From the NCBI RefSeq assembly GCF_000003855.2, contig NW_003101651.1, positions 56,944 through 120,943 on the forward strand: a stretch of 64,000 bases of DNA, given 5' to 3'. The translations under genes and the position numbers were made by a program. Origin of the DNA: Blastomyces gilchristii SLH14081 (taxonomy: Eukaryota; Ascomycota; Eurotiomycetes; Onygenales; Ajellomycetaceae). The notes beneath the pieces are model-generated. The model had not been told where the DNA came from and searched no databases. It was given only the letters and a program-made list of their open reading frames with translations. Positions 47,781 to 59,600 of the stretch are shown here, piece after piece (the first letter of the stretch is position 1; each line of letters starts with the position of its first letter).

Positions 47781-49531
47781 ACTGGATACTAAACATCAGA
47801 GAGAACAGCCGTGTGTGATCTGCCAGCTTTCAGCACTCTGAGTCTTCCAACTGTCATACCGTTCAGTGGGCGTGTGAGACTGTCGCTGATATGTAGGTAG
47901 ATAGAAAAGAGATTCTAGGGAGGGACTGGAGTAGACTAGCTGTCTGCAAGGAAATGGGACGGGGAGCAGAAGGGACTGGTAACATGTGTATAATGGTTTG
48001 AAAAGGACCAACAGCAACCCGAGGGGGGGAGGGACATGATGGTGATGGTGAGGCCATGACTATCCAGGGAGCCATCATATTTGGGGGGGAATGCAGTGAC
48101 TGGGAAAAGGTGAGCGGTTCGCGAGCAGTCGCGCGAGCAGAAGGCGAGCAGAAGGCGAGGCCAATAATGGACGTACGTGGGTTCTCAAAAAGCGGCGATC
48201 GATGACTTCCGGATTAGATAGTTATAGTGTTAATTAGTGTGGCTGATCAATCCGCGATGCCATGAGGGCCGAAAGTAGCTCAAAACGCCTGCTACTTTCG
48301 GCCGTTCATGGCCCCTACGCTGTACAGCGTAAAGATCAATCCTCCATGTGATAGATCTAATCAAAACTTTTGAAAGCGACCTCCGTACTCCGTATTCTCG
48401 GCTAATTCTGCTCACTGTAGCTTCCAGTTTCTTCAGCTGGGAGGATTATCCCGATGATTAAGTATTCGCAAGCTACGAATGGCGGTGTCAAGCAGTGGTT
48501 GCTTTAACACAAAAATTGGCAACAACAGATGAACGGGCTTTGAGATCCGACCGAATGACGAGATAACTAAGGGTTAGAAACTTGGTTGTACGGGAGTTCG
48601 CAGTTCAAGAAGAGTTCCAGCCTTGCTCATACCTACTATGATATGATATGGTGTCTGCCTTTCCAGAGCAAATGATGAATGAATTGAAACCTAATTATTA
48701 TCGGCGTATTATTTGTGACGTTGACTGTAACAAGGCTGTAAAGAAAACAGTGTCATGTGAGGACTCTTGCACGGCATCATTCCAAGGCGGTGAGGATGCA
48801 ACAAGGTACTCCGTACTTGTACAGAAGCTCTGGCTGCGCGCTAGCACCAAAGATGGGGTAGTGAGTAGTTACATTATGTTTTGGCCAGGCTGGGCGTCGT
48901 CAAATACAGCCCCAGAACGTATGATCACAAAATGATATCATGCAACTTGCGCGGCAAATCGACCGTGGTTGGCCAGAGTTGGACAGTTACCATACGTATG
49001 ATACCATAGTTACCGCAACAAGGCTAGAGGGGCGGCAACAGGCAGCTACTACGCAGCGTACGGTGTAGATTGCGGGCGAGATAATTCCAGGAATAATAAT
49101 AATAATAATACCAGTACGAGGCAAATACCACGTCGCAGGCAGATGCAGCCGCCAAGCAGCCAATTGCCGGGCTTTGGCTTTGCTGGGCAACTCAACTCTC
49201 CTTCCTTCCTTTCTCTCCTCCTCTTCTCTCCTCTCCTCGCGCAACCTCACCTCACCCTCACTAAACCTCCATCCTCAGATTCCTCTTCTACCATCTCCCT
49301 CTCCGTGCTCTCTCCTCTTTGCTTCTTCCATCTATCCACTTGCTAAGTTCTTTGTGCCAGTTGTTCCTCTTCTTCCTTTATTATTTAGTTCAAACCGTTG
49401 GCTTTAGCTCGCTAAGGCTCTCCGTTCCCCCAGCTACATACATCAGCCTCATCTACAGCTTCCCCCAGCTTTTTGAACTCTCATCATCAACCACTCCTCA
49501 AAGCTTTATCCATCTCCATATGCCGTAAATC
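47781..49531. other. Intergenic region and NBR1 leader
   Basis: The left part contains GAGCAGAAGGC direct repeats (about 48128-48155) and the hairpin at 48259-48312. Two TACTCCGTA motifs lie at 48386 and 48807. From 49190 to 49530 the plus strand is CT-rich, as in fungal promoters and leaders, so this is likely the NBR1 5' region. No gene frame is supported. Confidence 0.55.
48259..48312. repeat. Strong hairpin (21-bp arms) with adjacent 16-bp palindrome
   Basis: GCCATGAGGGCCGAAAGTAGC pairs with GCTACTTTCGGCCGTTCATGGC with one small mismatch region around an 11-base loop. Four bases downstream TACGCTGTACAGCGTA (48316-48331) is a perfect palindrome. The arrangement resembles the end of a small inverted-repeat element, but no second end or target duplication was found. 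Confidence 0.7.
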
Positions 49532-52308
49532 ATGGCTGCTCCGTTCCAACCCCCCCAGACGGCTCCTGTTGGCCCGGAAACTCTGATTTCCATCAAAGTC
49601 CTCTTCAAGGGCTACACGAGACGTTTCAAGCTACCCTTGCGAGAGCTTGGTGCTTCCTCCTTGCCACAGAAGGTATTCAATTTCTCCCCCCCTTCCCTTC
49701 CTTTTCCTTTTTTTCATTCTACCTGGGCATTTCATGTTATTGAATTTATGACTAATGTTGGACTCAAATTCCTCTAGGTTCGCCAACTGCTAACTATCCC
49801 TGACGATGCCAACGTCACCCTCGAACGTTATTCGGATAGTGCTGGCTCCTACGTAGTCCTTGACAGCGAGAATATTTCTGTATACAAGCAGCTGTATCGT
49901 GCAGCTAAAGCTAAATTGAAGCTTCGAATTAAGGTCACTCTGGCTCCAGAGCCAGCGCCTGAACCTGACCATCAACCCTTATCTGTGCCTCCCCAGAGCA
50001 CAGATGCCCAGCAAGAACAACCCCAGCAGCGATGCAGCTACCTCGAAACCGTTCTTCGTGTCCCGACCGATGGGTTCGTCAACCAAAATGATTATCCTGC
50101 TTCTGGAGCTTCTCCACCCCCTCCCTTAAACCCTGCCATGTTCCCGAGCGTTCCAGACGATAGCCCAGCTGGGGTCGACAACCAGATACCTCCCCAGGCA
50201 GAACCCCAACGAGATACGGACCTCGTGCAATCAGATCCCGTGTCCACAGCCGGAGATATGTGTGCTGCTGGTCCCAATCTCAATCAGTTGTCGCCCATTT
50301 GCATCGACTGCAATCACTGTGGCGAACGTGTGCCTGATGCCCACTATCATTGCAGTATCTGTGATGATGGGGATTATGATCTATGCCAGAAATGCATCGA
50401 TGCAGGTGTCCTCTGCCCAGGGGAGGGGCATTGGTTAATCAAACGGACCGTCAACGACGGAAGAATTAATTATAGCGTTACCGAGACTATTGCCCCGCGA
50501 AAGTACCACGAGCCAGAACCTCAAGAGGAGCTCAACAATACGGAAAAACACATCACTTCTATGGAGGTTGACGAGATGAGGGTTAGAGCGCGGACCTGCA
50601 ATGCATGCTTCAGAGGTATTTGGCGGAATGTTCCTTTTTTGGTCGCATGCCTCGCTAACGTTGTATCAAAGACTTCAATGAGAAAGAACTTGTTACCTGC
50701 CAGGATTGCCCAGACTATGACCTCTGCTTCACTTGTCTTCTTGAGGACAGGCATGGTCACCATCCTGGACATTCCTTCTCCCTTATTGTAGATGGCGAGT
50801 TCCAGTCGAAGGGCCTCGTCATGTCGACCTGCCAGCCTGGGCGTGGTCGTTACCACGCTGCAATCTGCGATGGATGCAACAAGGTGAGCTTTTGCGCCCC
50901 AAACTGCCTTATTGTTGAATTCGACGGTTCTAATGCCATGCAGTCTATCAAAGGCGTCCGCCATAAGTGTCTTAATTGTCCGGACTGGGATTATTGTTCA
51001 AAGTGTATCATGAATGCTCCGGAATTCCACCCTGGTCACCGCTTTGCTCCACTCTATACACCGATTCCCGAGCCACACGATTACCGCCCAACTCACTACG
51101 GCGTTATCTGTGATGGTCCTCTTTGCTCTGTGTCTTCTAAGCCTGTTTATATCAGAGGAATCCGCTATAAGTGTGCCGTTTGCCATGACATAGATTTCTG
51201 TGGAAATTGTGAAGCCCATCCTGACAATACTCACAACCGCACACATCCTTTGATTAAGTTCAAGACGCCTGTTCGCAATGCAACTGTCACTACCTTCAAT
51301 AACACCGGCGGTGGTAGGGAGAGTGCTGTTACTCTCGGTGATCAACCAGTTACGAAATCCACTTCAACTGAGACTGTTGCACCTTCGAAATCGAATGCTG
51401 CAACTCAGGTTCAGACAGAGAAGGCAGACACGGACGCTGCCAGTGTGGCTGACAGTGACGCTGCCAGTGAGGCAGATTCCACCACTGCACAGCCAAGCGT
51501 TAAAGATGATGCTATGACCAGCAGAGCAGAACTAAGCTCCACGCCTTCTGAACTTCGCGCTCTCTTCGTTCGAGACACCATTCCTGATGGGTCGCGTCTT
51601 GCTCCCAACAAGACCATTACTCAAACATGGACCCTGTACAATCCTGGGCCTGCCCCCTGGCCAAAGGGATGCAGCGTTCGCTTTGTTGGAGGGGATAGCA
51701 TGTTCAACGTCGACACCAATCATCCATCCAGTCTCAGCAACCTTGTGTCTGCGATGGAATCGCAAGAGCTTACGATACACACTCCCGCAGGTGCCTTTGC
51801 TGACTTTACTATCGAACTAAAGACGCCTCGGCGTGAGGGCCGGGCCATTTCATACTGGCGTCTCAAGACACCTGATGGACGTGCTTTTGGGCACAAGCTA
51901 TGGTGTGATATCGACGTCCGAGCCTCTGCCGAGGAGATGGAGACTCTTCCAGAGCAGACTGCAGATAATAAACAGTCCTCCGTCGAAACAGAGAAATCAA
52001 GTGTCGAATCGCGCACCGAAGCCGGAGATGCTGAGGTTTCCCAGGGGGAGTCTCAGTCTGAGAGTGCAATGATATTCCCCAAACTGGAGACAGAATCCCC
52101 TTCAGCGAGTATCGAAAAGTCCGTTTCTCCTAAAGTTCCCGCAGCCAACGAACTTGAAGTGAATCATGATCTGGCAGATGATGTTGAGAGCCTCACGCTT
52201 GATGGCAACTCGACTGAGGACGACTTCCTGACTGATGAAGAATATGATATACTTGATGCCAGCGATCAGGAGTTTTCTCCCGAAGCTCAGAGGGCGGACA
52301 GGACATGA
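49532..52308 (+). CDS. NBR1: Selective-autophagy receptor NBR1 (PB1, four ZZ, FW domain)
   Basis: NBR1 links cargo to Atg8 on the growing autophagosome. Four exons (49532-49672, 49778-50615, 50672-50883, 50944-52308) give 851 residues, and all joins keep frame. A PB1 domain lies at about 18-101 (LISIKVLFKGYTRRFKL, basic-cluster type). Four ZZ zinc fingers follow at about 218-270 (CNHCGERVPDAHYHCSIC), 318-365 (CNACFRDFNEKELVTCQDC), 388-432 (CDGCNKSIKGVRHKC) and 448-500 (RYKCAVCHDIDFCGNC). The FW/NBR1 Ig-like domain is at about 600-722, with tryptophans in TITQTWTLYNPGPAPWPKG. Near the C-terminus EEYDILDASD contains Y831-D-I-L834 after acidic residues, a good Atg8-interacting motif. There is no C-terminal UBA domain, as in many fungal members. 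The gene sits between two transposon-rich tracts but looks normal in codon use. Confidence 0.93.
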
Positions 52309-53098
52309 AGTTTCCCCGTGATGCCGGGTTACTTTTTGAATATTTTACATGCGTACTTCGCCTGATGCTTCTCCTCTCTAACATTTTTCTCTTCCTTTCC
52401 ATTTCGTTTCCCATTTCAATTTTTTACGATATGAAAAAGCAGAAAAACTTAAAACTAAGCCAGGTGGATCTTAATGCAATTTTTTCCTCTCGTCCCTCAC
52501 GCTTTCCTTCCTCAATTTCTCTGCAGTTTATGGCAGTTTGTTTTTTTTTTTTTTTTTTTCGGATGTTTAACAGGGCGAGCAAACGTATTGGTCCGTGTTT
52601 GGACTTGATGAGAATGGCTAGCATTGAGGTATGAGGATGATGTATCTGTTACCTGATGATGTCTTGCCGCTGGGTGGGCGGTAGCTGCGCATAGGACGGC
52701 AGTCATGCACCTGAAATGAAGAGAGTTGAGAATGACAGTAACAGGCAGTGATGGCTTGTTGTGGGCGATTGAGTTTTACTCTCTGGGTTTTTTAATGTTG
52801 TTCTGCCTCTCGCATCATTGTTTTTACCCTCGTTTTTCTTTTCATCCTTCAGTAGTTCTCCATCTACTCTTGCTGAAATTCGTGCAATATCTCCTCTGGC
52901 TCATTGAGTTAAGCAAAGTTTAGTTATCTAATCATTGGCTTTTTTGTTTGATTTCCCATCCCCTACCCCTGAAGCCACAAGTCGGTCGTTTGGCTTCTGT
53001 TTATTGCTGGTAGCTTTTAATGTAAAATGAAATCTCAGCGGACAAAACTCCGTTCAATTTCGGTTTTTTAGGTAGTTCGAAGTTCTGCAGTAGTATTT
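52309..53098. other. NBR1 3' UTR and spacer to the AT-rich block
   Basis: T-rich sequence with a T run at 52540-52559. No gene is seen. Confidence 0.55.
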
Positions 53099-53180
53099 TG
53101 TTGGGGGTCCCGGGAGTTGATCGGCCCTTCTACCAGCAGTGCGCTGGTAGAAGGGCCGATCAACTCCCGGGACCCCAACA
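53099..53180. repeat. 82-bp near-perfect palindrome (TGTTGGGG ... CCCCAACA)
   Basis: The arms are 39 and 38 bases around a five-base loop, AGTGC; the only defect is one extra G in the left arm. The ends are TG and CA, like an LTR terminus. A truncated copy lies at 22743-22790. It borders the copia element and may be the outer end of its LTR. Confidence 0.88.
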
Positions 53181-53225
53181 CCCCCCCTCGGACCAGCTAT
53201 CACAGAGTACAGTACTTCCTCTCAG

Positions 53226-53286
53226 TGGCTCCATTCAGTGGTCTCCCCACAATGGCTCCATTCAGTGGTCTCCCCACAATGGCTCC
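53226..53286. repeat. 27-bp direct repeat, 2.3 copies
   Basis: TGGCTCCATTCAGTGGTCTC followed by CCCACAA occurs twice in tandem and a third copy starts. Confidence 0.9.
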
Positions 53287-53456
53287 TTTTTAATAATGGA
53301 CTGGACCACTCAGTCCTAGGGCTCATGGGACTTCTAGGGCACACTTCTGAGATGTCTCTTGGCACTGTTAAAATGTCCAGGGTATTTGTTAGGAATTTTT
53401 AAGTCCATTCTGGGATCAAACCCATGCATGTTGATCACAGCGGGGCTCACGCTTAA

Positions 53457-56134
53457 CAGTCTCATAATCTGTAGAATAGTTGAAGATTGTATTGATAGAT
53501 CTATCTACAAGAACATAATATAGTGATGAGTCATGTGATCTAGTGAGATTGCTAACTGCAACAGCTGTAACAGCCAATACTCTCTCTCAAGATAATAAGA
53601 ATCACATACAAAAACACTCAAATCACCAAGATAGTCTGTCAAAATCAAATACAAATGTAAAATTAAACATTCTCAACTTTTACATCTGTAAGACCTAGTA
53701 AAATCATGAATTATATAAATATCACAGTGTCTAGAGATTTAATAAGTTTATTCACTGTTATCTGAGTAGTGAGAATGTATTCTAAATTAATGATTCTCTG
53801 ATTCAACTGTCAATATGAAAAATGAAAATATGTATCAATATGCTTACTTCAGACTGTAATAGCTGTCATCTTTGTGAGATCTATAGTATTTTTATTATCA
53901 GTGAGAATTCATATTGAAGATATAGTAATAAAGTTAAACTTAATTATAAGATTTCAAATTCATGTTACTTCACAGATCATCTTACTAAGAGTTATATATT
54001 TAATCTCATTAAAACTTAAAGATATATAAGATTACTTCACTGAATATTATAAAATCAGACTGTCTATAAGCTTAAAAACATAACTGAATGTTAATTTTCT
54101 ATTATTATTTAAGAAGTCAGCTCAATCAGAATCTGAGTAGCTGAAGAGTAGATAGAAATTATCAGAGAAATCAGAGAGAATAAAGAGATTAATAGAAATA
54201 ATAGAAATGAATCTCTTATACAGACTGTATCTGTAGAAAATACTCAGATTTATAATCTCTTTTAAATAATATATAATATATAATAAAGTCTTTCAATATT
54301 AAGATGTTAAATCAATATTCTGTTAAATAAGTAATAAGATAGTATAAGTGATATCAGAATATATTTTAACTGTAAGATATTATAAATAATTCATATTATA
54401 TTAATATCACTGAATTGTAAAATCAGTCTCTTTCTCAGATATAGAGAAATTATTAATACAGAATTCAATCTTTATTAATATTCTAATAATAGCTGTATTA
54501 TCAAGATAGAAATCTTTAATAAGATATTTAATATATTAATAATATATTAAATTAATTTCTTTATCTGAATAATTAACTTTTATACTTAAATACTTAATTA
54601 ACTGATATAGATTCTTGACTTTTAATTTCTCACTAAGTATACTCACTAGTTAATTAGTATTCTCAGAAACTTCAGATATAATATTAAGATTATTAATATA
54701 GATTATTATATAGAGATAACATCTGAATATATAATATCAGATTACTGAATTATAGATACTAACTATAAATTCAAGATTACTCAATAGAGCTGTTAAGTAA
54801 TTATATCAGATCTTTGTCACAGAGTTCAGACTGTATAAACTACTCTTAATTATATAGATAAGTATTTTCAGCAAATCTGTCTTAAAACTAATAAATTGTC
54901 TTATATAGATCTTCTTAGTGAGATGCTTATAAAGATATATTATCACTATATTCACTTAACAGAGTATTTAACTATGTAGTGCTGCTATTATAAAAAGAAT
55001 ATAATTAACAGTATCAGTGATAACAGAAGTATAGATCTCTTCTCTAGAATTCTTCTTAAGTTAGTTATTATAAATCACTCAATGTGATTTTCTAAGAATA
55101 CTATCAGAGTCAGTATTCAGATCTGTGAGTCTATCTTTCTTAAGAAACACTCAACAGCTCAGAGTAATCAGTTTATTTCTTAGAATATCAGATCTAGAGA
55201 TTAAACTTCATATATTATATCTCTTCAGATTAGTAATCTTATATTGTATGAACTTCTTTTAATAATCTTCTACTCTCTCTAACTAAGATATGACATTCTT
55301 GTAGAACTTCAGAAGATTATCTGTAATAAAGCTCAGAGTATAAGTAATCAGTGATTTCACAGACTGTAATTATATGAAATTCAGATCATCAATATTGAGA
55401 GTATCTTTATTATTAATCAGAGGAATATCAGGTTCTAATTTACTAATATTATTAATAAGTGTTACACATGTGATAACTAGTTCTAATTTTTCAGTGATTG
55501 AGAATCTCATATTACTACTAATAATAATCTTATCAGATTCAGAATATTATAGACAATATATTAATATATCACTGAATTCAATAATATGATAGAAATCAGT
55601 ATATGAAGAGAGCTTATTTACAGACTTCTGAGATTCATATAAGTGAATAAAAATCTCTGTACTTAATCAGTGAAAATATCTCACATTCAGTGAGATATTC
55701 ATAAATGCATATTAAGAAATCTTATATAAACTTGAAATCACAGAAGTCTCTATAATAGAGAATTAAAATTTTGAGTTGTAAAGAACTGTAGATATAAGAG
55801 TATTATTAATTATTATAATTACTATCTCTAGAATATCTGCTCAGAACTTCTTAGAGAGATTATCTTTTAAAAGAGCAGCTCTAACTCATTTTATAATAGT
55901 GTGAATCTCATGTTCAGAAATATCATCTTAATATAATGAATAAGATATTATTAATTTTCATTTGATATTATATGAATTCATGACTGTGTATATATATATG
56001 AATCAGAAAACATTATCAATATCAGTTCATAGAAAAGCAGAAACTATATATTTAAGATTACTCATAAATCTGAGCTATAACTCAAAGTATTGAACAGTCT
56101 CATTCTTGAACTTTAAAAAATATACTTAATAGTA
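53457..56134 (-). mobile_element. Ty1/copia retrotransposon, RIP-mutated, 3' part
   Basis: Read on the minus strand, the domains come in copia order: part of the integrase core (55.6-56.1 kb; FKNETVQYFEL and DNVF, then LEIVIIIINNT), reverse transcriptase (about 54.5-55.0 kb; LTKKIYIRQFISFKTD, SSLYSLNSV, and YINNLNII in place of the YVDD box) and RNase H (about 53.8 kb; DNKNTIDLTKDDS, then the Y-x-F strand). Stops from TGG, CGA and CAG loss are everywhere and the DNA is strongly AT-rich, as expected from RIP. The element continues at 63592 on the other side of the nested LINE. Confidence 0.8.
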
Positions 56135-56640
56135 CAACATCGACCGCTCCACCACGAACTCGCTCGATTTTTCGAATAAGAACCCGCCGATAGATCCATC
56201 GAAAAGCCCTCGATCATACGAGCATTTTGACCCCATCGCCGACCGCATACCCCGTGTGGTGGTGGAGTTATCCAGCCAAATGTGAACCAGATGTCATTCG
56301 GAACTCCTGCATGGGATTATCCCCCATTCTCCCCTACCACACCACAACCCCGGGCCAAATTGCCATACAAATTATAAGGTGAAGAGACCTAGCTGTATGC
56401 ACCAATCTTCTCAATTTTGAAAGATCCCCAATCTGTAGTTGTGGAGATATCTGAGAAGTGATCTCCGCGAAAACCCTATCCATCTTTGATGTTTCAAAAC
56501 TTCAATGCCAAGTCTCACCCTTGTACCATCCTTCCCAATCTGGCCCATCCTCAGCAGAAAAATACAAAAAGATACCTCAGTGATAATATCAAGCACATAA
56601 TCAACAGACAATGAGTCAACAGCACATTAACAACTATAAA
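56135..56640 (+). other. GC-rich, unmutated leader of the LINE
   Basis: This 500-bp stretch keeps CpG and CpA sites while both sides are strongly AT-rich. CTCCACCACGAAC near 56148 can pair in part with GTGGTGGTGGAG near 56257, so the RNA could fold. It starts right at the target duplication, so it is most simply the LINE 5' UTR/promoter. Confidence 0.6.
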
Positions 56641-59600
56641 ATCAGTATATTTCAAGATCTGACTGACCCTTTGATCCCTGCACAGTGAGATATATTAAAT
56701 CTAGTTTTAATATCTCAATATTCAATAGATTCTGTAAGAGATTGAGAACAGTAATACTAGATTTCTATTGAATTTAAGAATTAACTTTATATTGATATAA
56801 TCATTGATAAAGTCTTCTATTTTAAGATATAAATAACCAGTTCCTCTACATCTCACTGATAATATTTATATTATTATATAGAAACAGACTTATATTCTCT
56901 ATAATATCAAGACTCTGAAGAGGGAAAGTCTTGATAGAGAATATATAGTAGTGTATATCTTAGCAGTTTCTATCTCATTCTTCTGCAGCAGTCAATGTAT
57001 AAAAAAAAAAGATCTTAGAAATAGTTTTTTACTTCTCTTGAAAAAGTAAGATGTTTTTCTTTGAGTTTTATATAATATTCTTACAAAGAATTAAAAACAG
57101 AGCTGTTTTCTATCATAATTTCATATTCTTTTAAGTAAGAATTACTTTTTCAGTGACTGAAGAGCTTTTATTAATACTTAATTCTTTTTTATACTCTTTA
57201 TTAACTGATTTGAGTTGCACACTTGTTATGTGAGAAGAATTGAATAATTTAAAATAAAATTGAATAGTTTTAATCAATTTCTCTGCAAAAAATTGATTTA
57301 TTTTTTGTCAGTTTTTCTCTTAAAAACTGTCATATTATCTGATTTATTATCAATTGATATCATACTTTTTCTCACTGTATTTCAAGAAAGAGATTATAAA
57401 GATTTTATTGATTTATCTTAAAAATCAATTTTAGTTTATTAAATTCTCTTGAAAAATCTAACCTAGTTACTGAACTAGTGTGAAAAAAATCAGGTATTTT
57501 ATATAAAAAAGTCTTTTATTCTTTCTTTGAAACAGTCTGACCAACTTTTTAATTAAAAATAGACTTAGAAATATCTCAATTGAAACAGTCTGATTAACTT
57601 TTCATTGAGTGAAAATAATGAGTTTAAAAATACACTCAGTTGATGTGAAAAAAGATGCTTTCTCAAATGCTATTTCTGAGATTGAAATTCTGAAGAGAAG
57701 AAAGAAAGAAAAAATAGAGAAATAACAAGTTCTTGAAATACAGAAACTTGAAAAAGTAAGCAAGATTCTTGAAAAGCAGTATCTGAGTGAGATGAATGAA
57801 GAAGTTCTGTTAATTCTTCATGCTCAGACTAGATAACTACAGAAGATGATTAAGTTCAAACTTGAAATCTCAAACACAGTTTAAAAAACATTGAAAATTT
57901 CTAGTATAATTACTGACTCTTTATCTTACTCTTCTTCATTCTTTTTTCCTACTTCTTCTTCTTCTTTAAATCAGAAGAAAACATATGCTCAAGCAGCTGA
58001 ATCTGCTGTTTCTAAATCTGCTATCTTAAATTCTGCTCAAAATTCTGAGAAAACTGAGAAGAATACTGCTCATGTCTCTATTCATAGAAAAGTGAAAAAG
58101 AAAATATAAAAAGAGAAAAACTTTCAAATCTTCAGAAATAGAAGACTTATTCTCAAAGTCTTAAATCAGAACATTCTGTAAAGAAACAAGCTAAACTTAA
58201 ATCTTATTTTCAGAATTAGAAATGAAATTAATCAGCAGTTCTTTTCTCAGTTAATAACTGATATTGAAGTTTAAAAACCAGTTATAGCTTTAATTGAGTT
58301 ATTATTCTTTGAAAACTTCATTATTCTGACTACAATGCCTGAATTCAGTGCTGAATTCCTTATTCAGAATGAGAATCTCTGAAAGTCAGCAGTAGAATCT
58401 TTGTTAAACACAATAATTCTATCTGAAAGAGATGAAAAGTGAGATAAATTCATTCTTTATAATATTTCAGTTGAAATTTTTGACTGTGAAGAAGAAATAC
58501 TACTTCTCAAAAATGAATTGAAAGAATACAACTCTATTCAACTGAGAAAGAAGCCTGTATAACTAAATTCAATTAAGTTCAGATAAAGCAGGAGAAATGT
58601 CTCTGTTCTAGTATATATAAAAACACTTGAACAGTCAAAGATCTCTGAAGTAAGAGTAGCAGATTTGAAAATGAGAGTTCATGAATACAAAGACTCAAGA
58701 ATGAATCTCAAAGCTTAAACACAGTGTTCAAACTGTCAAAGATATGAATACTTTGTAATCTCATATTTTAGAGACTCAAAATGTGCATTCTGTGTCAGAG
58801 ATTACAAAACTAGTGAGTATAAATATGAAATATGCTCAAAAAGAGATGAAATTTATCAATATACTCTGCTTAAGTGCTCTAATTGTAAAGAAAAACATGC
58901 ATCTAACTCAAAAGAATGTATATTTGCTTCTAGAACTTAAAAGAACTGAAGAAAAGATAAAGCTCAAAGTCAATCTAGAACTGAAGAGAAGAGTCAAGTC
59001 AGTAGACTTATAACTATAAGCTTAAAAAGAAGAAACTCTTAACTATCTAAATCTTCAAACTCTAATTCTTCAGCTAAATGTAAATAGAATTTGAATTCTC
59101 AAACTTCTGTTAAGATTAGAGAATTGAGAAATAACTCTGATAATAAACTAGATATAATACAAGCAGTTGAGATTTCTACTTTTAAGAATAGTTATAATCT
59201 ACTATCTGATAATAGTGATTAGATTCTACTCTACTCTCTTTTAGTATGAATATACAATAAAAACAATAAAAAAAGTTTAAAAACTCTTCAAAAATCACAT
59301 TTATTCAAAATAATATGAATAGAAACTCAAATTATATTTATTCTTGTCTTCAAATTACATTTGAATAAAAAGTTAATTTTATACTGCTTCAGAAGCCAAA
59401 TTTTGATGCTGAGTAAAAATATGTCATTTCTCATTCAAGCTACTACTACTTTTTACCTCAAAAGTCTGAGATAAAGTCAAGAGTAGTAATCTATGAAAGA
59501 AAGAGATCAAGATATCAATTTAATCTAAGATTTGATATTATATCTGACTCTGATATTCTAGTGAATGATATTATAGATAAAGAAAATAAGTTTGATACTA

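Larger units (their letters stand above)
53099..53456 (-). repeat. Putative copia 3' LTR (about 358 bp)
   Basis: On the minus strand this stretch begins TGTTAAGCGTGAGCCC and ends CCCCAACA, so it has TG..CA ends, and it lies directly after the RNase H end of the copia coding region. It is not AT-rich, in contrast to the internal region. The second LTR would lie beyond the window end, so it cannot be checked here. Confidence 0.4.

Noticed and set aside
56411..56611. 66-codon minus frame in the GC-rich island
   Set aside because: It lies in the LINE leader on the wrong strand and has no family match I recognise.
56135..56640. Hammerhead-type ribozyme at the LINE 5' end
   Set aside because: A CGAAA box is present but the CTGATGA core is not seen; an HDV-like fold could not be tested by eye.
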